Assembly: GCA_025963345.1 (NCBI GenBank)
Contig: JAOPUS010000300.1
Span: forward strand, 1 to 30,922
Origin: Blastococcus sp.
Lineage (GTDB): Bacteria > Actinomycetota > Actinomycetes > Mycobacteriales > Geodermatophilaceae
DNA: 30,922 nucleotides
Direction: 5' to 3'
Shown here: piece after piece, positions 7,750-14,690 of the stretch
Position numbering within the stretch: the first letter of the stretch is position 1
Layout: each line of letters starts with the position of its first letter
Notes under the pieces: generated by a model
What the model was told of the DNA's origin: nothing
The model's input: only the letters and a program-made list of their open reading frames with translations
Databases searched by the model: none
Program-made: the position numbers and the translations under genes

Positions 7750-8198
7750 CTGCATCCACGATCCGGCCGTCCGTGCTCTTCGTCTGTGTCCACAACGCCG
7801 GCCGTTCGCAGATGGCTGCCGGCTGGCTGCGGCACCTGGCCGACGACGCGATCGAGGTCCGGTCGGCCGGGTCCCTCCCGGGCGACCAGGTCAACCCGGC
7901 GGCGGTCGCGGCCATGGCCGAGGTCGGCATCGACATCTCCGACCAGCGGCCGAAGGTGCTCACGACCGACGCGGTCGAGGCCTCCGACGTGGTGATCACC
8001 ATGGGCTGCGGTGACGCCTGCCCGATCTTCCCCGGGAAGCGCTACCTCGACTGGTCACTCGAGGACCCGGCCGGCCAGGGCGTCGCGGCGGTCCGCCCGA
8101 TCCGCGACGAGATCGAGACGCGGATCCGCGGCCTGCTCGCCGACCTGCTCCCTGCAGCGCGTAGCGGGCAGGCGACCTCCCGCCCGCGGCCGACGTGA
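7746..8198 (+). CDS. arsC: Arsenate reductase, low-MW phosphatase type
   Basis: A 150-residue cytosolic enzyme reducing As(V) to As(III) for export by Acr3. The phosphatase-like loop VCVHNAGRSQ gives the CX5R motif with Cys14 and Arg20, and ArgSQMA follows as in ArsC proteins. The acid loop is Asp107-Pro108 in LEDPAG. Two further cysteines, Cys88 and Cys92 in MGCGDACPIFPGKRYLDW, are only three residues apart, closer than in the thioredoxin-coupled staphylococcal enzyme. Whether it uses thioredoxin or mycothiol/mycoredoxin cannot be settled from sequence; mycothiol would fit an actinobacterium. The last 15 residues are a variable hydrophilic tail. Confidence 0.94.
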   Translation: MTASTIRPSVLFVCVHNAGRSQMAAGWLRHLADDAIEVRSAGSLPGDQVNPAAVAAMAEVGIDISDQRPKVLTTDAVEASDVVITMGCGDACPIFPGKRYLDWSLEDPAGQGVAAVRPIRDEIETRIRGLLADLLPAARSGQATSRPRPT

Positions 8199-8272
8199 GG
8201 CTCCTCTCATCCGCATGCGGTGGGCTCCGTCACGCGTGATTCTCCCGGCTTTGCGGTGGTAACACTGACGTC

Positions 8273-8521
8273 ATGCCCGCACGGACCGTGCCACCGGCCG
8301 CGACGCCGCACGGCCACTCCCCGAACCGGATCGCGCGTCTGCTCGCCACCACCGCGCTGATCGTCCTCGCCCTCGGCATCCTGCCCGTCGTGTGGCACGC
8401 GTCGGTCGTCTGGCAGATCGTCGGACCGGTCGTGTCCCTGGCCCTGGTCGTGCACACCACCCAGGTGATCTGGCGCGAGGCCTTCAGCACGCACCCGCGC
8501 CACCTCAGCGGATCCGTCTGA
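8273..8521 (+). CDS. Small two-helix membrane protein
   Basis: An 82-residue protein with a hydrophilic N-terminus of about 20 residues and two hydrophobic stretches, about 22-42 (LLATTALIVLALGILPVV) and 46-66 (VWQIVGPVVSLALVVHTTQVI), then a basic tail. The third codon positions are nearly all G or C, which supports real coding. The ribosome site is weak (GGTGGT). It lies 74 bp after arsC on the same strand and ends just before a strong hairpin, so it may be the last gene of the arsenic transcript or have its own promoter. I do not recognise a family and cannot link it to arsenic. Confidence 0.65.
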   Translation: MPARTVPPAATPHGHSPNRIARLLATTALIVLALGILPVVWHASVVWQIVGPVVSLALVVHTTQVIWREAFSTHPRHLSGSV

Positions 8522-8537
8522 GCCCTCGGCAGACACG

Positions 8538-8571
8538 CAGCAACCCCGGACCTGTCGGTCCGGGGTTGCTG
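8538..8571. terminator. Bidirectional hairpin terminator
   Basis: A perfect 15-bp stem with loop TGTC, placed between the converging ends of the small membrane protein gene and the permease gene. No long T-run on either side. The symmetric position implies termination in both directions. Confidence 0.85.
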
Positions 8572-8594
8572 GCGGTCGTGCTGTCCTACCGGCA

Positions 8595-10259
8595 CTAGTC
8601 GAAGATGATCACCGCGAGCACGGTGGCGACCACCAGGCCGGTGACGACCGGGATGAAGCATCGCCGGGCGAGCTCGACCGCCGGCACCCGGACGAATCCG
8701 GCGACGGCGAGCAGCGAGGACCACGCGACCAGCGTTCCGCCACCGGACCAGATGTTGCCCATCTGGCCGATCGCGGCGAGCGTCGCGCTGCTGACGCCGG
8801 CCCCCTCGGACAGGGAGCCGGCCAGCGAACCGGTCAGCGGCAGCCCGGAGAAGCCGGACCCCTCCAGGCCGGCGATCATCCCGACGATCAGGATGCCGAG
8901 GGCCGTGACGATGCCGCTGGTCGGGAGCTGGTTCTGCCCCGCGACCACGAGGTCGTACAGGAAGGACGGCGCGGTGGCGTCCTCGCCCAGGCTCATGATC
9001 TGACCGGCGAACTCGCCGTTGCCCAGGAAGAAGAACCCGGCGATCGGCAGGACCACGCCCATCGCCTTGAAGGCGAAGACCAGGCCGTCGACGATGTGCT
9101 CGGCCGAGGTCTCCATGAACGTCGAGCGGCTGCGGGCGAAAGCGGCGCCGAAGACCGTCAGGAGCGCGATGCCGCCGACGAGTGCCGCCGCGTCGCCGCC
9201 CTGCAGGTCGGGGACGGAGTCCGACACGCTGGCGACGACCAGGTAGACGATCAGCGCCAGGTAGGCCAGAGGCACGAACACCGCGAAGAACTTCGAGGCG
9301 AAGGGCTTCTCGACCACGGTGATCGTGTGGGCCTCGGCGGGCACGGGTTCACCGGCCGGCGTGCCACGCAGCGCCATGCCGTGCCCGACGATCCGCGCCT
9401 CGGGCTCCGGCTGCACCGGGGCCGAGACACGACCGCCACCCGAACCGACGCCGACGAGCTCCCGCTCGCCGGAGGCCGACGATCCACCGGTCCCGTTCCC
9501 GCCGGCACCGGCACGGGCGGCGACGCCGCCACCGGCGTCGCCGTCGATGATCTGCTCCGCGTCGGCGACCGTGGCACCGCGCTCCGCGGTGACCTCCCAG
9601 TCGTCCAGCCACTGGTCGGAGGGCTCACGCATCTTCTTGATCTCCATGGCGTACCCGATGGCCAGCGCGATGCCGCCGACGATCAGGGACAGCACGAAGG
9701 CGCGGTCGGCGACGACGGCGGGGTCGGCATTGGCGGCCGTGGCCGACAGGCCGGGTGCGACCCGGATGACGTAGTCGGAGGACAGCGCCATGCCCTGCCC
9801 GGCGATCGCGACGGTGAAGCCGGCCGCGAGCGGCCGGAGTCCGGCACGGATGGCCACCGGGACCAGGACGGCGCCGATCAGCGGGACCGCCGGCGTCGGC
9901 CAGAAGAACAGCGAGATGAAGTAGGTGACGATCACCAGCGTCCAGAACGCGAGGTGACCGTTGCGCATCACCTTGCGGAAGGGCGCGACCATCCGCCGGT
10001 CGGCTCCCAGGCCCTCGAGGGAGCGCAGCATCGCCGTCACCATCGCGATGATCAGGAAGATGCTGAAGAGACTGGTCGCGGCCACGAGGCTGGCGTTGAA
10101 CACCGACGAGAGACCGGTGGCGAGGCTTCCGCTGTAGACGAGCGCCGTCAAGAAGGTGGCGACAACCGCCGGCACAACGATGTTCTTGCGCATGATCATC
10201 GTGGCGAGGATGACGACCACCCCGGCCAGGAAGATCCAGTGCGCTGCTGTCAGATGCAT
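8595..10259 (-). CDS. Solute permease of unassigned family
   Basis: A 554-residue integral membrane protein. About five hydrophobic segments in residues 5-205 and five or six in 322-554 flank a hydrophilic linker of roughly 105 residues (about 208-315) rich in Gly, Ala and Ser. Each half has a characteristic re-entrant-like motif: FFWPTPAVPLIGAVLVPVAI near 118-137 and LEGSGFSGLPLTGSLAG in the second half, followed by GQMGNIWSGGGTLVAW. This two-fold design resembles the ion-transporter superfamily (GntP, DcuC, CitMHS types), but I cannot assign a family or substrate. The ATG at 10259 follows AGGGG; upstream in-frame starts have no ribosome site. Divergent from the MFS gene at the edge of the PucR/HDO cluster, so it may import the substrate. 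Confidence 0.8.
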   Translation of the reverse strand: MHLTAAHWIFLAGVVVILATMIMRKNIVVPAVVATFLTALVYSGSLATGLSSVFNASLVAATSLFSIFLIIAMVTAMLRSLEGLGADRRMVAPFRKVMRNGHLAFWTLVIVTYFISLFFWPTPAVPLIGAVLVPVAIRAGLRPLAAGFTVAIAGQGMALSSDYVIRVAPGLSATAANADPAVVADRAFVLSLIVGGIALAIGYAMEIKKMREPSDQWLDDWEVTAERGATVADAEQIIDGDAGGGVAARAGAGGNGTGGSSASGERELVGVGSGGGRVSAPVQPEPEARIVGHGMALRGTPAGEPVPAEAHTITVVEKPFASKFFAVFVPLAYLALIVYLVVASVSDSVPDLQGGDAAALVGGIALLTVFGAAFARSRSTFMETSAEHIVDGLVFAFKAMGVVLPIAGFFFLGNGEFAGQIMSLGEDATAPSFLYDLVVAGQNQLPTSGIVTALGILIVGMIAGLEGSGFSGLPLTGSLAGSLSEGAGVSSATLAAIGQMGNIWSGGGTLVAWSSLLAVAGFVRVPAVELARRCFIPVVTGLVVATVLAVIIFD

Positions 10260-10432
10260 GGTTGCCCCTATACGGGAGAGCCCGATGTGATGCCGCAGAA
10301 GTTCCTCGATTCGAACCCGCCGGTCCATGAGCGATGTGCACAGTGCCGTCGGTCGCGAATGTGCAGCCTGCCGTAGGCGGGACCCGTACGGGGTGTAACG
10401 CTGCACTCGTTAGGAGTAACGAGAGGACGGCT
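10260..10432. promoter_or_regulatory. Divergent permease/MFS control region
   Basis: This 173-bp spacer holds two repeat sets. TGTGCACA lies at 10335-10342 with a partial copy ATGTGCAG 25 bp from it (10359-10366 against 10334-10341). Closer to the MFS start are three copies of one 5-mer in alternating orientation: TAACG (10396-10400), CGTTA (10408-10412) and TAACG (10417-10421). The CGTTA-GGAG-TAACG pair is a compact dyad 11 bp before the GTG, in the position of a repressor site. The first motif also occurs at 13568 and 20924. No confident -10/-35 pair was found. Confidence 0.45.
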
Positions 10433-11860
10433 GTGCCTGAGACGACCACGGGATCCGCGCCGCCTTCGGCCGCGCGGCCGGACTCGTCGGCTCCCCTCGC
10501 CCCAGCCCCCGCCGGGCGGGCCTGGCTCCTCGCCGCGCTGCTCGGTGCCACGGTGCTCGGCACCATCAGCAACAACATCGTCAACGTGCCACTGCGCCAG
10601 ATCACCGCCGACTTCGGGGTGCCGGTCACCCAGGGCGTGCTGATCGCGTCGGCGTCCGTCCTCGTCCTGGCCGTCGCGATGCCGCTGACCGGCTGGGTGA
10701 GCGACCGGCTGGGCCGCCGCCGGACTCTCGTCCTGGCGCTCGGGGTACTGCTCATCGGCACCGTGGGGGCGACGGTGGCCCCCTCGCTGACCCCCATGGT
10801 GATCAGTCGTGCGCTGCAGGGCCTGGGCTGCGCCGCGGTGCCGGTCGCGGTCATGGGCACGCTCGCGCGCACCTTCCCGCCAGAGCGGCGCAGCAGCGTG
10901 ATGGGTGCCTGGGGCGCGGCCAACGGCATCGGCCAGGCGATCGGCCCCCCGGTCGGCGGGTTCATCGCCGACGCCTTCGGCTGGCGCGCGATCTTCGGCG
11001 CCCTGATCCCGGTCACCGTCGGGGTCCTCGTCCTCACCCTCCGGGTCGTCCCCCGGGACAGCGGCCAGCAGGCCCGCATCGACTGGGCCGGCGCCGGCTC
11101 GCTGACGGTCGGCGTCGCGCTGCTGATGACCGCGGTCACCGCGGCCCCGCAGCCGGGGGTCCCGCCGTGGCTGCCGGCCGTCGGCGCCGCGCTCGGAGTG
11201 ATCGCCCTGGTCGGGTTCGGGCTCACCGGGCTTCGGCGGAGGAACCCGTTCATCGACCCGCGGCTGCTCGTGGAGATCCGCTGGCTGCGCAGCGCCACGG
11301 GCGTGTTCGTCCAGCAGAGCACCCTCGCCGCGGTGCTCGTGGCCGTGCCGCTCTATCTGACCGGCGTCGCCGGGCTCTCGGTGTCCGCGACCGGACTGCT
11401 GGTCTTCGCGCTACCGCTGGTCTGGGCAGTCCTCGCCCCCCTCGTCGGCCTGCTCGCCGACCGGGTGGGGCCCCGCCCCGTCCTGCGCACCGGACTCGGC
11501 GTGCTCGTCGTGGTCGACGTCGGACTGGCGGCCGTCCTCGGCCACGAGGTGCAGCGACTGCTGCCGATCCTGGGTCTGCTGGTCGCGGCCGGAGCCGGGG
11601 TGGCCCTCGTGCAGACCCCGGCGCTGACGGGCGCCACCCGCTCACCGGCCGGTCAGCGCGGCGCCGGTCTCGGGCTGTTCAACATGATGCGGTTCGTGGG
11701 GGCCGCGGTGGGCACCGCGGCGGTCGCCGCGGCCTGGCCGGACGCGCTGGCCTGGCTCTTCGGCGGCGCTGCCGCGATCGCCGTGGGCGGGTTCGCACTC
11801 AGCTTCCTCGGCCGGGAAGTGGCGGACGCACCGCCGGCGCTGACGGTCAGCCCGGGCTGA
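10433..11860 (+). CDS. MFS transporter, DHA2/EmrB-QacA-like
   Basis: A 475-residue drug/metabolite:proton antiporter-like protein of the major facilitator superfamily. After a 28-residue Pro/Ala/Ser tail, hydrophobic segments continue to about 465. Motif A appears as GWVSDRLGRRRT (87-98) between helices 2 and 3, and the exporter-specific motif C region as GIGQAIGPPVGGFIADAFGW near 165-184. It is slightly short for 14-helix DHA2 proteins (about 500). The GTG at 10433 follows AGAGG; longer starts would cover the regulatory repeats. It would export a product or toxic intermediate of the neighbouring pathway, or be an independent efflux pump; substrate unknown. Its stop overlaps the PucR stop in a 14-bp palindrome. 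Confidence 0.88.
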   Translation: MPETTTGSAPPSAARPDSSAPLAPAPAGRAWLLAALLGATVLGTISNNIVNVPLRQITADFGVPVTQGVLIASASVLVLAVAMPLTGWVSDRLGRRRTLVLALGVLLIGTVGATVAPSLTPMVISRALQGLGCAAVPVAVMGTLARTFPPERRSSVMGAWGAANGIGQAIGPPVGGFIADAFGWRAIFGALIPVTVGVLVLTLRVVPRDSGQQARIDWAGAGSLTVGVALLMTAVTAAPQPGVPPWLPAVGAALGVIALVGFGLTGLRRRNPFIDPRLLVEIRWLRSATGVFVQQSTLAAVLVAVPLYLTGVAGLSVSATGLLVFALPLVWAVLAPLVGLLADRVGPRPVLRTGLGVLVVVDVGLAAVLGHEVQRLLPILGLLVAAGAGVALVQTPALTGATRSPAGQRGAGLGLFNMMRFVGAAVGTAAVAAAWPDALAWLFGGAAAIAVGGFALSFLGREVADAPPALTVSPG

Positions 11861-13550
11861 TCACCCGGTCGACCTCGGCCGTCGTGGTGGACAGCAGGTC
11901 GAGGGTGTGCGCGAGCCACACCGAGAACTGGTTGTCCGCCTGCCGCAGGTCCATGCCCAGCAGCCGCGAGGCCCGGTCCAGCTTGTAGAGCATCGTGTTC
12001 CGGTGGATGTGCAGGTCGCGGGAGGCGGCATTGACGTTGCCGCCGCTGGCGACGTAGGCGAGCACCGCCGACTCCAGGTCGCCGACGTTGGGGTCGCGCA
12101 GCGGCGCGAGGATGTCCGAGGCGAAGGACTGCCCGGTCCGGCTCGCGGCGACGTCCTCGAGCACGGCGTGCACCCGCAACTCCTGGTACCCGCACACGGA
12201 CGGAAGCCCCAGCCGCTGCTGCAGGCCGTGAGCCATGCGGGCCTCGCGGTAGCTGTCCGGGATGGCGAGCGCACCGACCACCGGCCGGCCGTAGGTCACC
12301 CGCACCGGGCGGTCGCCCTGGTCCTTGCGCCGGCTCAGGTACTGGTGCAGGGCGCTCGCGTAGTCGCCGATCGAGCCGACCGCGACCTCCGGTGTGCTCA
12401 TGGTCCCGCGGCGAGCCGCCTCCCGGACGACGACGAGCACGTCCCCGACCATGGCCGCCTGGGTGTGCCGCTCCTGATCGGGCTGCAGCCGCGCCGCCTG
12501 CACCGCGACGTTGTGCAGCCGCGCCGGGGAGTCCGCGTCGCCGGGAAGGGAGATGCCGGAGGCGACGAGCACCCCGAACCAGGACCGCACCGGGAACTCG
12601 TAGTGAGCCGCCCGGGCGCCGATGTCCTCGGCCGTGGCGAACCGTCCGTGCAACAGGCCGTGGACGAAGTCGCCGCGGGCCTGCTCCTTGGCCCGCTGGA
12701 CACTGCGCAGCCGCAGCATCTCCGTGCCGACGATGGGTGCCGCCTGCTCGACGAGCACCCGGTGCTCGGCCAGGTCGTGCGGATGCGGGTCGTCGCTGTC
12801 CTCGAGCAGCAGGATCCACCCGTCGTGCCGTCCGCCCAGCACGATCGGCGTGATGACGCAGGCGACGTCCCGGTCCCCCAGCCGGATCTCGGCCAGCCGA
12901 GGGTGCAGCTCCCGCGGCGCCTCTCCGGTGCCCAGGGTGTCGGCCTGCTCGGCGAAGGCGCGGGCCAGGTCCGCCGGCTCCACCGACCTCGGCTGCCGCT
13001 GCTCCAGCGCCGCGAGACCTCCCTGGCTGTCGAACACGGCCACCGGCCGCTGGGACATCCGCGCCATCTGACTGCACAGCGCGGTGAGCTCTGCCCCGCG
13101 GTAGAGCAGCTCGGCCAGTGCCCGGTGCACGGTCAGCCCGTACCGCAGGACGTGTGTCTCGCGGGCCAGGGTCAGGTCGGCGACCAGCCGGTTGAGGACG
13201 GCGAACGGAACGGCGTCGGTCATGGTGACGAGAGGGAGATGACAGGCAGCATCGGCGTCGGCCGAGTCCGCCTGGTGGCCGTCGACCAGCAGCGCCGCGG
13301 CGCCCCGCGCGGCCAGCTGTTCGGCGGCACCGGCCACGGTGGCGCCCTCGCGGGCCAGCTCGTCGGCGGGCGCGTGGACCAGCACCCCGGTCAGCGGGTC
13401 GTCGTGGTGCGCCGCGACCGCCCATGGGGCCACCCAGTCCAGCCGCGTGACGGCGCCGGCCCGCCCGGCGTGGATCCGGGCCCGGCGCAGCACCGGCTCC
13501 TGGAGCAGCCGCGCGAGCGTCAGCGCGTCATCGGAGTACGCGTGCGGCAT
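11847..13550 (-). CDS. PucR-family transcriptional regulator
   Basis: A 567-residue regulator with the PucR architecture. The N-terminal purine-catabolism-regulator-like domain covers about residues 10-140 and includes LAARGAAALLVDG. The middle part carries a GAF/GGDEF-like region, and the C-terminal helix-turn-helix follows LRDPNVGDLESAVLAYVASG, with the DNA-binding segment NVNAASRDLHIHRNTMLYKL around 511-530. Family members sense purines, amino acids, polyamines or other small nitrogen compounds and usually activate adjacent catabolic genes. The ATG at 13550 follows GAGGAG. It lies between the exporter and the GlcG-like gene and is the only regulator in the 8.6-20.8 kb cluster, so it is the natural candidate for controlling the HDO operon. 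Confidence 0.9.
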   Translation of the reverse strand: MPHAYSDDALTLARLLQEPVLRRARIHAGRAGAVTRLDWVAPWAVAAHHDDPLTGVLVHAPADELAREGATVAGAAEQLAARGAAALLVDGHQADSADADAACHLPLVTMTDAVPFAVLNRLVADLTLARETHVLRYGLTVHRALAELLYRGAELTALCSQMARMSQRPVAVFDSQGGLAALEQRQPRSVEPADLARAFAEQADTLGTGEAPRELHPRLAEIRLGDRDVACVITPIVLGGRHDGWILLLEDSDDPHPHDLAEHRVLVEQAAPIVGTEMLRLRSVQRAKEQARGDFVHGLLHGRFATAEDIGARAAHYEFPVRSWFGVLVASGISLPGDADSPARLHNVAVQAARLQPDQERHTQAAMVGDVLVVVREAARRGTMSTPEVAVGSIGDYASALHQYLSRRKDQGDRPVRVTYGRPVVGALAIPDSYREARMAHGLQQRLGLPSVCGYQELRVHAVLEDVAASRTGQSFASDILAPLRDPNVGDLESAVLAYVASGGNVNAASRDLHIHRNTMLYKLDRASRLLGMDLRQADNQFSVWLAHTLDLLSTTTAEVDRVISPG

Positions 13551-13567
13551 GGGGCTCCTCGGGTCAC

Positions 13568-13575
13568 AGTGCACA
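13568..13575 (-). promoter_or_regulatory. TGTGCACA-like site, pucR/glcG spacer
   Basis: TGTGCACT on the minus strand, 18 bp upstream of the pucR-type start and about 140 bp before the GlcG-like start. It shares the GTGCAC core with sites at 10335 and 20924 in the other divergent spacers of this cluster. Proposed as an operator by recurrence only. Confidence 0.35.
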
Positions 13576-13711
13576 ACAGTCGGCGGGTCTGACACGGCAG
13601 TCTCACCATTGCCGGGGTCGGCGTCCAGACCCGAGGGTGGAACACGTCCCGGCCCCGACTCGGGGACCGGCGCTCGTCTCACCCGGCTGTGCGCCGGAGA
13701 AGGAGTACCTC

Positions 13712-14164
13712 GTGCACCAGGTCTTCCGGATCACCCTCGACGACGCCCTGCCGATGCTGCAGGCGGCGCGGGCCAAGGCCGAGGAGCTCGGCGTCAAGCA
13801 GACGATCTGCGTCTGCGACGACGGCGGGAACGTCCTGGCGCTGCACCGGCTGCCGGGCGGCCGGTTGACCGGGGTGGAGATCTCGATCGCGAAGGCCTTC
13901 ACCGCGGCCGGCCACGAACGGGCTACGCACCTGTTCAACGAGCCGCCGAACGGGCCGGCCCTGCCGGGCAACGAGGCGTTCGGCATCTCGCACATGCTGC
14001 CCGGGAAGTTCGCGATCTTCGTCGGCGGTTTCCCGATCGTGCACGAGGGACAGATCGTCGGCGCCGTGGGTGTGAGCGGCGGCAACGGCGAGCAGGACAA
14101 GGCGGTCGGCGCGGCCGCGCTGCAGGCCTTCGCCGAGCACGTGGCGGCGAACCCGCCCGCCTGA
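13712..14164 (+). CDS. GlcG/HbpS-like protein (DUF336)
   Basis: A 150-residue protein of the GlcG/HbpS family, small proteins with a profilin-like fold of unclear biochemistry; HbpS binds heme and others lie in glycolate, diol or aromatic catabolic operons. The first 50 residues contain ALPMLQAARAKAEELGVKQ and VCDDGGNVLALHR, and the conserved C-terminal block reads VGGFPIVHEGQIVGAVGVSGG followed by GEQD. The GTG at 13712 is chosen because AAGGAG precedes it by 6 bp; a longer frame has a non-coding-like start. No signal peptide, so cytosolic. It is divergent from the PucR-type gene and convergent with the RidA-like gene, placing it in the HDO cluster. Confidence 0.88.
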   Translation: MHQVFRITLDDALPMLQAARAKAEELGVKQTICVCDDGGNVLALHRLPGGRLTGVEISIAKAFTAAGHERATHLFNEPPNGPALPGNEAFGISHMLPGKFAIFVGGFPIVHEGQIVGAVGVSGGNGEQDKAVGAAALQAFAEHVAANPPA

Positions 14165-14180
14165 CCCGGAGGACACGAGG

Positions 14181-14210
14181 CGTGGGGCGGGCCGGACGGC
14201 TCGCCCCACG
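14181..14210. terminator. Bidirectional hairpin between converging genes
   Basis: A 13-bp stem with one G-T wobble and loop GGAC fills the 47-bp gap between the ends of the GlcG-like and RidA-like genes. It would stop transcription of both the plus-strand gene and the long minus-strand HDO operon. Confidence 0.8.
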
Positions 14211-14211
14211 G

Positions 14212-14658
14212 TCAGTCCCTCGTCCCGTCGTCGACCGCGACCACCAGTTCGACCTCGACCGGGGCGCCCGACGGGAGGGTGCGGACACCGACCGCACTGC
14301 GCGCCACCACACCGCGCTCCCCCAGCCGCTCGCGCAGCACCGTGGAGGCGCCGTCGGCGACGGCGGAGTGGGCGGTGAACCCGTCGACCGCCGCGATGAA
14401 GACGGTCATCTTCAGGCAACGCAGGATGGCGGGGAGCCCGACCGCCTCCACCACGGCCGTGACCGCGTTGCCGGCGGCGAGCCCGGCGGCCTCCCGGGCT
14501 GCGGCGACGTCGAGGTCGCGTCCCACGACACCGGACACGACGAGTTCGCCATACCTCCGCGGCGTCATCCCGGCCGTGTAGGCGATGCCGCCGTGGACGA
14601 CGACGGGGACGTAGGCGCCCTGCGGCGGGACCGCGGACGGCCGATCCGGCTCAGACAC
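14212..14658 (-). CDS. RidA-family enamine/imine deaminase
   Basis: A 148-residue protein of the RidA/YjgF/UK114 superfamily, whose catalytic members hydrolyse reactive enamines and imines to keto compounds and ammonia. The conserved C-terminal region is ARSAVGVRTLPSGAPVEVEL, with Arg120 in the position of the catalytic arginine of RidA and Glu137 in the conserved acidic position. It is about 20 residues longer than classical RidA, mainly by an insertion near 30-45 (MTPRRYGELVVSG), so it belongs to a divergent subgroup. It is the last gene of the seven-gene minus operon, 24 bp after the Ntn-hydrolase, separated by a tandem repeat that duplicates its ribosome site and GTG. A deaminase here implies that the pathway substrate or product contains nitrogen. 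Confidence 0.87.
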   Translation of the reverse strand: MSEPDRPSAVPPQGAYVPVVVHGGIAYTAGMTPRRYGELVVSGVVGRDLDVAAAREAAGLAAGNAVTAVVEAVGLPAILRCLKMTVFIAAVDGFTAHSAVADGASTVLRERLGERGVVARSAVGVRTLPSGAPVEVELVVAVDDGTRD

Positions 14659-14690
14659 GCCGCACCTCAGACACGCCGCACCTCAGACAC
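14651..14690. repeat. 16-bp tandem repeat, 2.5 copies, across a gene junction
   Basis: TCAGACACGCCGCACC is repeated at 14651-14666 and 14667-14682, with half a copy at 14683-14690. On the minus strand each full copy carries GAGGTG plus a GTG start, so the RidA start site exists twice. The upstream GTG opens only a 7-codon frame (MSEVRRV) because 16 is not a multiple of 3; its stop overlaps the true start region. This looks like a recent slippage duplication between stop and start. Confidence 0.9.
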
